64,000 nucleotides of DNA from Scardovia inopinata JCM 12537 (lineage in GTDB: Bacteria; Actinomycetota; Actinomycetes; Actinomycetales; Bifidobacteriaceae), in the NCBI RefSeq assembly GCF_001042695.1, contig NZ_AP012334.1:124001-188000 (forward strand). Reading direction: 5' to 3'. Made by a program: the position numbers and the translations under genes. This document shows positions 34,801 through 43,548 of this stretch, in pieces (position 1 is the first letter of the stretch; each line of letters opens with the position of its first letter). A model generated the notes under the pieces. It saw nothing but the letters and a program-made list of their open reading frames with translations. It was not told where the DNA came from and did not search any database.

Positions 34801-36264
34801 TTGTCCTCTTTCTTACTGTCTGCCTATTACAATCAAGGTATGCCTCAGAATCCTAATTACCCAAATTATGCTGCCTATAAGACCCCATCGCCGGCACCGG
34901 GAGCCGAGGGGGTGGGAAGCAATCAGTCCCTTTTTGACCGCGTGCCTCCTCACGATTCTGATGCAGAAATGGCCGTTCTGGGCGGAATGCTGCTGAGCAA
35001 GGAAGCTGTTGGGGAAGTTTCTGAGCTGATTACTTCTGAAGACTTCTATGAGCCTAAAAATCAGACCATTTTTGATACGATTATCAGTCTTTATGGTTCG
35101 TCCCAGCCTACCGATGTTATTATGACAGTCAACGAATTGACCCGGAACGGGCAAATCGAAAAAGTAGGCGGATCTGAGTATGTGCATCATTTGGTAGAAT
35201 CGGTGCCAACGGCTGCCAATGCCACTTTTTATGCAACAATTATTCATGAGCAGGCCATACTGAGGGAAGTTATTCAAACTGGGACAAAAATTACCCAGCT
35301 GGGGTATTCGGCTGACGGTTCCCAGGCAGAAGATATTGTCAACATGGCTCAAGCTCAGGCTTACGAGTTGGGGGCTGGCAATGTCCGCCAGGATTACCGA
35401 TCTTTTGGCGATGTGGCTGATGAAACCCTGAAACAGCTGGATGACATTCAGCAGGGGAATCTTCCTCAGGGAGTCAAGACTGGTTTCAAAGATATTGATG
35501 ACCTTACTCAGGGCCTGCAACCTGGGCAGATGATTGTGGTTGCTGGTCGTCCGGCTATGGGCAAATCCACCTTGGGAGTAGATTTTGCCCGGTCAGCTGC
35601 CCTCCATCAGGGACTGACCACGGTGATCTTTTCTTTAGAAATGAATTCCAATGAGCTGGCTCAGCGTATTCTCTCTGCTGAAACCAATATTCCTCTCAGC
35701 GCCCTGCGCAAGCCAGATGAAATCACTCCTGAACGGTGGGGGACCTTGAACAATGCCTTTGACAAACTGCATGATGCTCCCCTCTTCATTGATGATTCTC
35801 CCAATATGTCTCTGATGGAAATCAGGGCGAAATGCCGCCGGCTCAAGCAGACCGAAAATTTGAAGTTGGTGGTCATCGATTACCTGCAGCTGATGAGTTC
35901 AGGGAAAAAAGTTGAATCCCGCCAGCAGGAAGTTTCCGAGTTTTCCCGTGCTTTGAAACTGTTGGCCAAGGAGCTGGCTGTCCCTGTGGTGGCTCTGTCT
36001 CAGCTCAACCGTGGATCAGAAATGAGGCAGGATAAAATCCCCCAGCTGGCTGATCTGCGCGAATCCGGCTCAATCGAGCAGGATGCTGACGTAGTTTTTC
36101 TGGTTCACAGGCCTGATTTTTATAACAAGGAAGACAGGCCGGGGGAAGCCGATATCATTATGGCCAAGCACCGCAACGGTCCGACAGATACCTTCCATCT
36201 GGCCTTCCTAGGGGCCAATTCCAAGTTCAATGATATGCCCAAGGATTATCAGCAAGGAGTATAG
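34801..36264 (+). CDS. dnaB: Replicative DNA helicase
   Basis: 487 residues if it starts at TTG 34801 (AGAGGA about 10 bases upstream); ATG 34840 is an alternative whose only ribosome site is too close. Hexameric 5'-3' helicase of the replication fork. The N-terminal DnaB domain (SDAEMAVLGGMLLSKEAV) binds primase. The RecA-like C-terminal domain has Walker A GRPAMGKST, Walker B LVVIDYLQLM and the conserved SQLNRGSE and LADLRESGSIEQDADV motifs. No intein. The first 40 residues are rich in Pro/Tyr/Asn. It is followed by murT after 7 bp, so replication and wall genes share a transcript. Confidence 0.96.
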   Translation: MSSFLLSAYYNQGMPQNPNYPNYAAYKTPSPAPGAEGVGSNQSLFDRVPPHDSDAEMAVLGGMLLSKEAVGEVSELITSEDFYEPKNQTIFDTIISLYGSSQPTDVIMTVNELTRNGQIEKVGGSEYVHHLVESVPTAANATFYATIIHEQAILREVIQTGTKITQLGYSADGSQAEDIVNMAQAQAYELGAGNVRQDYRSFGDVADETLKQLDDIQQGNLPQGVKTGFKDIDDLTQGLQPGQMIVVAGRPAMGKSTLGVDFARSAALHQGLTTVIFSLEMNSNELAQRILSAETNIPLSALRKPDEITPERWGTLNNAFDKLHDAPLFIDDSPNMSLMEIRAKCRRLKQTENLKLVVIDYLQLMSSGKKVESRQQEVSEFSRALKLLAKELAVPVVALSQLNRGSEMRQDKIPQLADLRESGSIEQDADVVFLVHRPDFYNKEDRPGEADIIMAKHRNGPTDTFHLAFLGANSKFNDMPKDYQQGV

Positions 36265-36271
36265 GAGTATC

Positions 36272-37579
36272 ATGGCTTCACGAGTTTTAACGGTTGCCCT
36301 GGGGAAAGCCGCTCGGGCCTTGGCCCGTATCAGGGGTGGGGGCACTGCTTTCCCTGGCAAAGTGGTAGAGACTATCGACCATCGTTTTTTGCCCGATACT
36401 CTGGCCCAGCTGCCTTGTGGAGTTGTGCTGGTATCGGGAACAAACGGAAAGACCACGACCACCAGGATAGTGGCTTCTCTCCTGGGAAGCCTGGGGCTCA
36501 CAGTATTCACCAATCCCACTGGTTCGAATTTTACCCGGGGAGTGGTCTCCGCCCTGATCGATAAGGTAGATTTCCGCGGCCGCCTGGATGCAGATATTGC
36601 AGTTTTGGAGCTGGATGAGGCCTACGCCGTTCATTTTGTGCACCAGGTGAAGCCTCGGTATACTTTACTCCTGAATGTCATGCGGGATCAGTTAGACAGG
36701 TTTGGTGAGATTGATACCACTGCCCGTCTGCTTTCCCAGGCTGTCAGAGCAACAGAAAAAGTCCTGGTCCTCAACCGGGAAGATCCTAGAATTTCCAGGC
36801 TTGCCTTAGTTGCTCCCCAGGGGACGGAAATTCGCTACTTTGGTTTGGCTGATTCCCTTCTTTCCTTTTTCCCCAGTGATGATGCCATGCACGATGAAGA
36901 TAGCAATCATCCCGAAGCTCATGGACTGGTGGCTGATGTAGTCCTGACTGCAGTGGACGGGCACCGGGCAGACTATGAGATTGACGGCTCTTCTTATTCC
37001 CGCAGTCTCCGGCTGGAAGGAGTCTACAACCTCTTTAATGGTGCCGCTGCCCTCAGCCTGGTTCGGTCTGTCATGAAAGATGTGGATGCTGCCCGGGGAA
37101 GGCACACGCAGACAGATGATATGCTTAATGCTTTGGCCGAGGTTACTCCAGCCTTTGGCCGGGGGGAAAGCGTGATGGTGGGAGATACTCCTGTTCAGAT
37201 GATCCTGGTCAAGAATCCTATGGGATTCCGGCTGGCCCTGAAGTCCTTCCCCAGCCAGGGTGCTGATACTATGATTGCCATCAACGATGAATACGCCGAT
37301 GGCCGCGATATGAGCTGGCTCTGGGATGTAGATTTCTCCAGTCTTCAAGCTGACGGAGTCTCCCTGGTTTCCGGAATCCGTGCGGACGACATGGCCCTGC
37401 GCCTTGCCTACGATCAGGTTCCTGTGGGTAAGGTTAATAGCGGCATCAGCCAGGCAGTAAAACAATTTGTCAGTCTGGATCCGGGCAAGCCTCATCATAT
37501 TTACTGCACTTATACTGCTATGCTTACGGTTCGTCAAACCCTATCTTCTCTAACTGAGGTTGAAGATGTTGGCCTCTAG
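36272..37579 (+). CDS. murT: MurT subunit of lipid II isoglutaminyl synthase
   Basis: 435 residues from ATG 36272 with AGGAG just upstream; the ATG 36230 frame is inside dnaB. A Mur-ligase-type ATP loop (SGTNGKTTTTR) is at about 55-65, followed by ELDEAYAVHF and MLNVMRDQLDRFG motifs and a C-terminal DUF1727-type domain. With GatD it amidates the D-glutamate of lipid II. The CxxC pairs of the zinc ribbon found in streptococcal and staphylococcal MurT are missing: the region after IRYFGL has no cysteine. gatD follows 103 bp later. Confidence 0.92.
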   Translation: MASRVLTVALGKAARALARIRGGGTAFPGKVVETIDHRFLPDTLAQLPCGVVLVSGTNGKTTTTRIVASLLGSLGLTVFTNPTGSNFTRGVVSALIDKVDFRGRLDADIAVLELDEAYAVHFVHQVKPRYTLLLNVMRDQLDRFGEIDTTARLLSQAVRATEKVLVLNREDPRISRLALVAPQGTEIRYFGLADSLLSFFPSDDAMHDEDSNHPEAHGLVADVVLTAVDGHRADYEIDGSSYSRSLRLEGVYNLFNGAAALSLVRSVMKDVDAARGRHTQTDDMLNALAEVTPAFGRGESVMVGDTPVQMILVKNPMGFRLALKSFPSQGADTMIAINDEYADGRDMSWLWDVDFSSLQADGVSLVSGIRADDMALRLAYDQVPVGKVNSGISQAVKQFVSLDPGKPHHIYCTYTAMLTVRQTLSSLTEVEDVGL

Positions 37580-37682
37580 ATGCGTTTGTAGACCTGGAAC
37601 GTGTCTGGCTGGCAGTCAGAGTGCATTATGCATACATACTCTTTATACGAGAGAATACTTATCACTGTAAAGGATGACGATA

Positions 37683-38441
37683 ATGACAGAGGAACGGAAG
37701 GCATTGGATATTGTCTGCCTTTATCCCAAGGATATGAATATTTATGGGGATTTTGGCAATCTAAAGGTTCTCCAGCTGCGCTCCAGCCTTTATGGATACA
37801 AACCTCAGATCCATATGTATAACGTTGGCGATCCCTGGCCAGGGGAATGCGATCTGGTAGTGGGGGGAGGCGGTCAGGATCATGGCCAGATCCGGGTGGG
37901 AGAGGACTTGTTTTCCATCAACCAGACCTTGCATTCCCTGGCCGACCGGGCGGTCCCCATGTTGGTTATCTGCGGACTCTACCAGCTTTTTGGGCATTAT
38001 TTTGATACTGCTGACGGCAAGAGAATTCAGGGTATTGGTATTCTGGGTGTTCACACTGTGGGCCAGAAAGTCCGTATGATTGGCAATATTACCGAGCATA
38101 CCCAGGATTTTGGTGATGTTATTGGTTACGAAAACCATTCGGGTCAGACTATTCTGGATGATCCTTCCCTGGCTTGGGGCCGGGTAGATTCACAAGGCAT
38201 GGGCAATAATGGTGAGGATGGCACCGAGGGGGCCCGGTATAAGAACGTGATTGGTACTTATCTGCATGGATCCCTCCTTCCTAAGAACCCACGGGTTGCC
38301 GATTTCCTCATTCGGCAGGCAGCCATTAATCGATATGGATCTTTCAAGCCATCGGGAGATCAGGCTCAGGCTGAAGAGTTGGAAAGACTGAATAATCTTG
38401 CTCAGAAGGCAAGGAAATCAGCCATGGCCCGGCCCCGCTAA
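37683..38441 (+). CDS. gatD: GatD glutamine amidotransferase subunit of lipid II isoglutaminyl synthase
   Basis: 252 residues from ATG 37683 (AAAGG nine bases upstream; an ATG at 37674 is also in frame). A CobB/CobQ-type class I glutaminase: LVICGLYQLFG holds the nucleophile Cys, and GTYLHGSLLPKNP the catalytic His. It supplies ammonia from glutamine to MurT. The neighbouring VVGGGGQDHGQ loop is typical of GatD. It forms an operon with murT and dnaB. Confidence 0.94.
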   Translation: MTEERKALDIVCLYPKDMNIYGDFGNLKVLQLRSSLYGYKPQIHMYNVGDPWPGECDLVVGGGGQDHGQIRVGEDLFSINQTLHSLADRAVPMLVICGLYQLFGHYFDTADGKRIQGIGILGVHTVGQKVRMIGNITEHTQDFGDVIGYENHSGQTILDDPSLAWGRVDSQGMGNNGEDGTEGARYKNVIGTYLHGSLLPKNPRVADFLIRQAAINRYGSFKPSGDQAQAEELERLNNLAQKARKSAMARPR

Positions 38442-38471
38442 CCCAGCTAATTCCTCGCCCTAGCCCCGATT

Positions 38472-39380
38472 CTAATCCCAGTTGCTGGTACGGGAAGTCG
38501 GTCGGCTGGTAGATCTGGTAGAGGCCGAAGATGACTTTGGAACTGAGGTAGATGACGTGGTGACCGACGTATCAGGCTGAGAAGGAGCAGAATCCTGATC
38601 TTGTGGGGATTGTGGGGACTGGCCTTTGGATTTTTTCTTAAAGAAGCCGGCCCAAGAGCGGTGTTTTTTCTTTGATGACGGGGTCTTGGTCTGTGAGTCA
38701 GGAACGGTGCCTTTATAGTCAGCTTTTGCCCTGTGGCCGGTCTTCGTTTGAGTCAGGTAGTCCACAATGCCTGCAATAAGAAGAGCCGCTCCACTGATCA
38801 CAGCTGTAATCCAATACCCCCTGGGCACTCGGAATGCGGGGATGATTAAGGTTTCCACCAGAAGGACTAGCCCGACAATAAACATGGGGGTATCGGCAAA
38901 AATAGCGCTTCCGCTCAAATACATTATTCCCACTAAGGCGCTGATGAGCAGGCAGTTCATTATGCCGGTTCCATAGCTGTTGAAATTGTACTGGGCTGCT
39001 ACTGTATTGAATGCGAGCTCGCAGAAAAGGAAGGCCACTGCCCAGGTTAGGGCCCAAATTCTCGATCCATGAATAATATGATGAGCCAGGCGGGGATCGT
39101 CACGGAATCTGTGTGACTGACTGACCCCATAGCCAATAATGATGGAAAAAATAACCGACAGGGAAATGCAGATAATGCATAAAACATATCCCCAACTTGC
39201 CGGGTGCCCATAATTATCGGTGGAAAAAGCCAGAATGCCAAAGCCCAGAAGCCAGAGGAAAGCCCAGAAAAAATAATACATCCACGTGGGCAGGCTGAAA
39301 ACAGTTCGCTGGGCAGAAGGGCGGTGGCTGTCTTCCTGTCCAGAATCGGTCTGATGTCCGTCGGGGGCCGGGTCGGTCAT
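38472..39380 (-). CDS. Six-span membrane protein with basic and Ser/Thr-rich tail
   Basis: 302 residues; a strong AAGGAGGA precedes ATG 39380. A hydrophilic N-terminus of about 30 residues is followed by six hydrophobic segments between about 30 and 210. The cytosolic tail has a Lys/Arg patch (KKKHRSWAGFFKKKSK) followed by a Ser/Thr/Pro/Gln-rich low-complexity end. Family not recognised. It converges with gatD (30 bp) and is followed upstream by the cdaR gene on the same strand. Confidence 0.72.
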   Translation of the reverse strand: MTDPAPDGHQTDSGQEDSHRPSAQRTVFSLPTWMYYFFWAFLWLLGFGILAFSTDNYGHPASWGYVLCIICISLSVIFSIIIGYGVSQSHRFRDDPRLAHHIIHGSRIWALTWAVAFLFCELAFNTVAAQYNFNSYGTGIMNCLLISALVGIMYLSGSAIFADTPMFIVGLVLLVETLIIPAFRVPRGYWITAVISGAALLIAGIVDYLTQTKTGHRAKADYKGTVPDSQTKTPSSKKKHRSWAGFFKKKSKGQSPQSPQDQDSAPSQPDTSVTTSSTSVPKSSSASTRSTSRPTSRTSNWD

Positions 39381-39425
39381 GATTCCTCCTTAAAGTTAAT
39401 CTATTGCCATCATATCTTATTGACT

Positions 39426-40613
39426 TCATATACTGCTGGGACCAGATATGTCTGTCTCTATGCCCTGGGAATCCCTAAACTGGAGAAGAGTGAAAGCCAG
39501 ATAGAGAACTGCATAATCGTTGAGATTCCGGGGATTATAGCCGGTCAATCTGGCTAGACGGTTTAGCTGATTCTGAACTGTATTTTTATGCAGAAAGAGA
39601 CTGTCCGCAGTATGAATAATGCTCCCATTGTTTTTAGTATATTCTGAAAACAGGCGCTGGGCTGCCTTAATGCGGTCAGGCATGAGATTCCCCAGTACCC
39701 GGCTAATCAGACGATCCGCCTCCCGCCTGGATAGGTGGGAAGCTACCAGGCCCAGATCCAGTTGATCATACCAGAGCCTGTTTCCCTGCCCTTTGAACTG
39801 CGCCCACCGTGCTGCATCCTCTGCTTGGCGGTAAGCTATAGGGAAGTTATCAAGCCCGCAAAAGGGCTGGCTGATGCCAATCACCGGCCTCGAGTCGCCC
39901 GGAAGAAGGGCCTGCTTCAGGCGGTTTGCCAAGGCTGAAGCAAGCTCCTCCGCACCGCTGCTCGTGTCCTCCTCTCGGTATTGAAGGAAAAGGTCAAACT
40001 CCTGGGCGGCTAAGGTAAAAAAATACTGTTTGTGCAGATGGGGAAAATCCTGAGACAAGCAGAGGTCAATGGCCTGAAAGGCCTGATCCTGCAGGCTTCT
40101 GGAACCGGTCGTGCTACATAGGCCTAGGATGCAGATGTAGTCTTGCTGCACATCCACATTCAGATTACCGGCCAAATAGGTGATTAGAGCCTTATCGGGA
40201 GGCGACTGCACAATGGCTGTTGTCAGGCTTGCCATAAGCAGACGGCGATCGTATCTGGCCAGGCGCTCATAATTTTCCATCACCAGGATTTCAGTCATCT
40301 TTTTGAGAACGGTCCCAAACGGTTCCACCTCCTGCCTTTTCCCAGTGATACCAATAACAGCAACGACTTCCTGGTTGAAGATGACAGGTACATTGATCCC
40401 ATTCCTCGCGCCCCGGTACTGGTGATTGTCGTCAACCGCTATTGCCCGGTTCTCCTTGGCAGCAAGAAGGGCAGCCTCATGTTTGCTTCCTACCCGTGAA
40501 GGGTCAGTGCTGGCAATGCAAATCCCGTTTGTATTGAAAAAGTTGATGTTGTGGCTGACGGCATCCTTGATATTCTCTACTATAGTCTGGGCTATTCTGG
40601 CATCAATTTCCAT
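39426..40613 (-). CDS. cdaR: CdaR-family transcriptional regulator (sugar-diacid type)
   Basis: 395 residues from ATG 40613; an in-frame TTG at 40634 is less likely. The N-terminal diacid-recognition domain includes NINFFNTNGICIASTDPSR and ends about residue 125. A middle GGDEF-like region and a C-terminal PucR-type HTH follow (LHKNTVQNQLNRLARLTGYN, preceded by NNGSIIHTADSLF). CdaR activates glycerate, glucarate and galactarate genes in E. coli in response to glycerate. Divergent transcription from a GntP permease and glycerate kinase gives the same logic here. The -10 TATACT (40621-40626) is only 7 bases from the ATG, so it may be leaderless. Confidence 0.88.
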   Translation of the reverse strand: MEIDARIAQTIVENIKDAVSHNINFFNTNGICIASTDPSRVGSKHEAALLAAKENRAIAVDDNHQYRGARNGINVPVIFNQEVVAVIGITGKRQEVEPFGTVLKKMTEILVMENYERLARYDRRLLMASLTTAIVQSPPDKALITYLAGNLNVDVQQDYICILGLCSTTGSRSLQDQAFQAIDLCLSQDFPHLHKQYFFTLAAQEFDLFLQYREEDTSSGAEELASALANRLKQALLPGDSRPVIGISQPFCGLDNFPIAYRQAEDAARWAQFKGQGNRLWYDQLDLGLVASHLSRREADRLISRVLGNLMPDRIKAAQRLFSEYTKNNGSIIHTADSLFLHKNTVQNQLNRLARLTGYNPRNLNDYAVLYLAFTLLQFRDSQGIETDISGPSSI

Positions 40614-40620
40614 AAAAAAT

Positions 40621-40626
40621 AGTATA
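40621..40626 (-). promoter_or_regulatory. TATACT -10 box of cdaR
   Basis: One mismatch to TATAAT, 7 bases upstream of ATG 40613. The -35 at 17 bases (TGGCTC) is poor, which would suit an activated promoter. Confidence 0.45.
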
Positions 40627-40837
40627 CATAACAATTTTTACTAGAGCCAGGTATAGATTATCGTTCTCAGGAACATTGTGTGATCCATGCCACATGAGTC
40701 ATAATAGGAGAGCAAAGGGAATAATTGTAAGGAAAAGACAGAGGAATCTGTAAATGATTTTCTTCTTTCCGTTCTTTTCCTTGATTTTTCGCCTAGTGCC
40801 GATTCGAAGATGTTTCGGCGGAAAGGGTACATGTACT

Positions 40838-42184
40838 ATGACCATTACTTTAGCCTGGTGGGCCGCCCTGATAGGTCTGGCTCTAGCCATTGTCCTCATT
40901 TTGATGAAACTTAATCCCACCTATTCCCTTCTGTTGGGAACGGTAATAGGCTGCTTGATTGGCGGGGCTGGCTTCACGGGAACCGTCACCATTGTTGTCC
41001 AGGGTGGTCAGAGCGTGATGGGAACTATCATTCGCGTCCTGGCTGCCGGAGTCCTGGCCGGTGTCATGATGGAATCCGGGGCAGCTACGCAGATTGCCCG
41101 AACCATTGTTTCCAAATTTGGGGAGAAGCTGGCTATTTTTTCCCTGGCTTTCGCAACCATGATTATTTGTGCTGTGGGTGTTTTTATCCCTGTAGCTGTT
41201 TTGATTGTGGCTCCCATAGCCATCGAAGTCGGTTCCCGGTTGGGAATTTCCAAGCTGGCTCTTTTGATAGCTCTGTCAGGCGGCGGTAAAGCTGGGAATA
41301 TCATCTCTCCCAACCCTAACACCATTGCAGCTGCATCCGGATTCAGCTCAAAATCAGTAACTATTCAGCCTTCTCAAGTCATGGTAGGGAGCCTGCTGCC
41401 TGCCCTCTGCGGCCTAATAATGGCTGTTTTTCTGGCAACCCTGATGAAGAAGAGGGGAACAATTGTGCAGATGTCGGATCTTCAGGAGAAAACCGGCAAA
41501 GGTGGAACTTCTCAGGCAGGTAGCTCGCAGTCTTCCGATTCTGCCGAAAAACTGCCCTCGATTGGTACCTCCCTGGTTGCTCCTATTGTTGCCGTTGTTC
41601 TTCTGTTGATTAACCCTGTTGGCTCACTGCTGCACATCTCTCTGCTGGAAAAATTCCAGGTGGATGCCATGTACATTCTTCCCTTTGCGGCCTTGGTGGG
41701 TATGGTAGCCATGGGTCAGGCCAAGCACGTTCTTGCTTATACCAAAGCAGGCCTTGGCCGGATGGTTGATGTAGTTCTGATTCTTATTGGTGCCGGTGCT
41801 ATTGGTGCCCTCATTACCAATTCCAACCTCCCCCAGCAGATTGTCTGGCTGATCAACCACATGGGCGTTCCCGGTACCCTGCTTGCCCCCATTGCTGGTA
41901 TTCTCATGGCCGCTGCCACGGCTTCCACTTCTACTGGTGTCATTCTGGGAAGTCAAGCTTTTGGCGGGTCTATCCTCTCCTTTGGCACTAGCCGCCTGGC
42001 TGCTGCTATTACCATGCAGGCCGGAGCGACTGTCATTGATGGGCTTCCCCAGGGCAACTACTTCCATGTGACCGGCAATGCGATGAATATGGATTTGAAG
42101 GAACGTATGTCTGTAGTTCCTTTTGAAGCCTTGGTAGGTCTGACAATGACTATTGTGGCCACACTGATGTATATCGTCTTCTGA
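40838..42184 (+). CDS. GntP-family gluconate/glycerate permease
   Basis: 448 residues from ATG 40838 (AAAGGG ten bases upstream). About 12 hydrophobic segments, with family sequences MMESGAATQIARTI, LIALSGGGKAGNIISPNPNT and ATASTSTGVILGSQAF. Proton symporters of this family carry gluconate, glycerate or related hydroxyacids. Glycerate is favoured here because glycerate kinase is next (85 bp downstream) and a CdaR regulator is divergent. A polar linker (about 215-255) interrupts the middle, as is common. Confidence 0.9.
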   Translation: MTITLAWWAALIGLALAIVLILMKLNPTYSLLLGTVIGCLIGGAGFTGTVTIVVQGGQSVMGTIIRVLAAGVLAGVMMESGAATQIARTIVSKFGEKLAIFSLAFATMIICAVGVFIPVAVLIVAPIAIEVGSRLGISKLALLIALSGGGKAGNIISPNPNTIAAASGFSSKSVTIQPSQVMVGSLLPALCGLIMAVFLATLMKKRGTIVQMSDLQEKTGKGGTSQAGSSQSSDSAEKLPSIGTSLVAPIVAVVLLLINPVGSLLHISLLEKFQVDAMYILPFAALVGMVAMGQAKHVLAYTKAGLGRMVDVVLILIGAGAIGALITNSNLPQQIVWLINHMGVPGTLLAPIAGILMAAATASTSTGVILGSQAFGGSILSFGTSRLAAAITMQAGATVIDGLPQGNYFHVTGNAMNMDLKERMSVVPFEALVGLTMTIVATLMYIVF

Positions 42185-42269
42185 AAAATCTAGAAGGATC
42201 ACTCTGGAAGGCTTGTTTTTCAGAGAAAGTACGATGCGCTGTAAATGAAGTAACAATAAAGGACCTATT

Positions 42270-43409
42270 ATGAAAATCATTATTGCCCCTGATTCTTTTA
42301 AGGGGAGTATGACAGCTCAGGAAGCTGCTGATGCTATGGAGGAGGGGGTACGCAAAGCCCTTCCCGACGCTGAGATTATCAAAGTTCCTATGGCAGATGG
42401 GGGAGAGGGGACGGTGCAATCCCTGGTTGATGCTACCGGGGGCCAGATTATTACTGCCCCTGTCACCAATCCCTTGGGTGTTGAAGCGGAAGCAGCTTAT
42501 GGCATTCTGGGGGATGGGACCAGCGCTGTGATTGAGATGGCGGCTGCCAGCGGTATTCAGTTTGTAAATTCTGAAACCAAGAATCCACTGATTACCACGA
42601 CCTACGGGACTGGCCAACTGATTACAGATGCCCTGGACAGGGGAGTCACAGAAATTATTGTAGGTCTGGGTGGGTCGGCGACCAATGATGGTGGTGCTGG
42701 AATGGCTCAAGCTCTGGGGGTCCACCTCTTGGATGCAGCCGGCAGGGAGCTTCCTTTTGGCGGTGCGGCTTTGGCTGATTTAGCTTCGGTGGACTGTTCC
42801 GGTATTGACCCCCGTCTCAAGGATGTTCGTATTCGACTGGCCAGTGATGTGACCAACCCTCTGACCGGGGTTCGGGGAGCTTCAGCTGTTTTTGGACCTC
42901 AAAAAGGGGCGACTCCTCACATGGTGGAACAACTGGACCGCGCATTAAGCCATTATGCGCAGATTATTCATGATCAGTTGGGCAGGGATGTTCAGACAGT
43001 TCCTGGGGCTGGAGCTGCCGGTGGATTGGGAGCTGGTTTCCTGGCTTTTACTGATGCGGTTATGCAGCCAGGAGTCGCAATTGTTGTTGAGGCGACACGA
43101 TTAAAAGATAAGGCAGTTGGGGCCGATATCTGCATCACTGGCGAGGGCGGTATTGATTATCAGACTCAATATGGAAAGACTCCCATGGGAACAGCCCAGG
43201 CGGTAAAAGAGGTCTCGCCCGACTGTATGGTAGTGGCTATTGCTGGTTCTGTAGGAGAAGGGATCGACCAGTTGTATGGCCTGGGGATCGATGCCATTTT
43301 TGGAATCCTCCCCGGGGCATGCACCCTTCAGGAAGCACTTGTCTGTGCGAAGACGAATGTGTCTAGGACTACAGAAAATATTATCCGGCTGATTGCTGGC
43401 CGGCAGTAG
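42270..43409 (+). CDS. Glycerate 2-kinase (GarK/GlxK family)
   Basis: 379 residues, AAAGGA before ATG 42270. Canonical start KIIIAPDSFKGSMTAQEAA, then MADGGEGT, VGLGGSATNDGGAGMAQALG and TGEGGIDYQT, all family signatures. Phosphorylates glycerate to 2- (or 3-) phosphoglycerate, feeding lower glycolysis. The position after the permease completes an uptake-and-phosphorylation module under CdaR. Confidence 0.95.
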   Translation: MKIIIAPDSFKGSMTAQEAADAMEEGVRKALPDAEIIKVPMADGGEGTVQSLVDATGGQIITAPVTNPLGVEAEAAYGILGDGTSAVIEMAAASGIQFVNSETKNPLITTTYGTGQLITDALDRGVTEIIVGLGGSATNDGGAGMAQALGVHLLDAAGRELPFGGAALADLASVDCSGIDPRLKDVRIRLASDVTNPLTGVRGASAVFGPQKGATPHMVEQLDRALSHYAQIIHDQLGRDVQTVPGAGAAGGLGAGFLAFTDAVMQPGVAIVVEATRLKDKAVGADICITGEGGIDYQTQYGKTPMGTAQAVKEVSPDCMVVAIAGSVGEGIDQLYGLGIDAIFGILPGACTLQEALVCAKTNVSRTTENIIRLIAGRQ

Positions 43410-43548
43410 GCATCTCTTAGCACAAGCACTTCCTGACATAAGCATCTCCTGGCGAGAAGTGTGCATAAGGCCGCTGAGCATATGGCCGCTGGCTGGCAAA
43501 ACTAGGTTCTTTCTAGGCTGCTGGCCGGCGGCCATCGTTCTTCTGCCT

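Noticed and set aside
34778-34996. 72-residue frame overlapping the dnaB start
   Set aside because: It lies out of frame across conserved DnaB codons and has no similarity to a known small protein.
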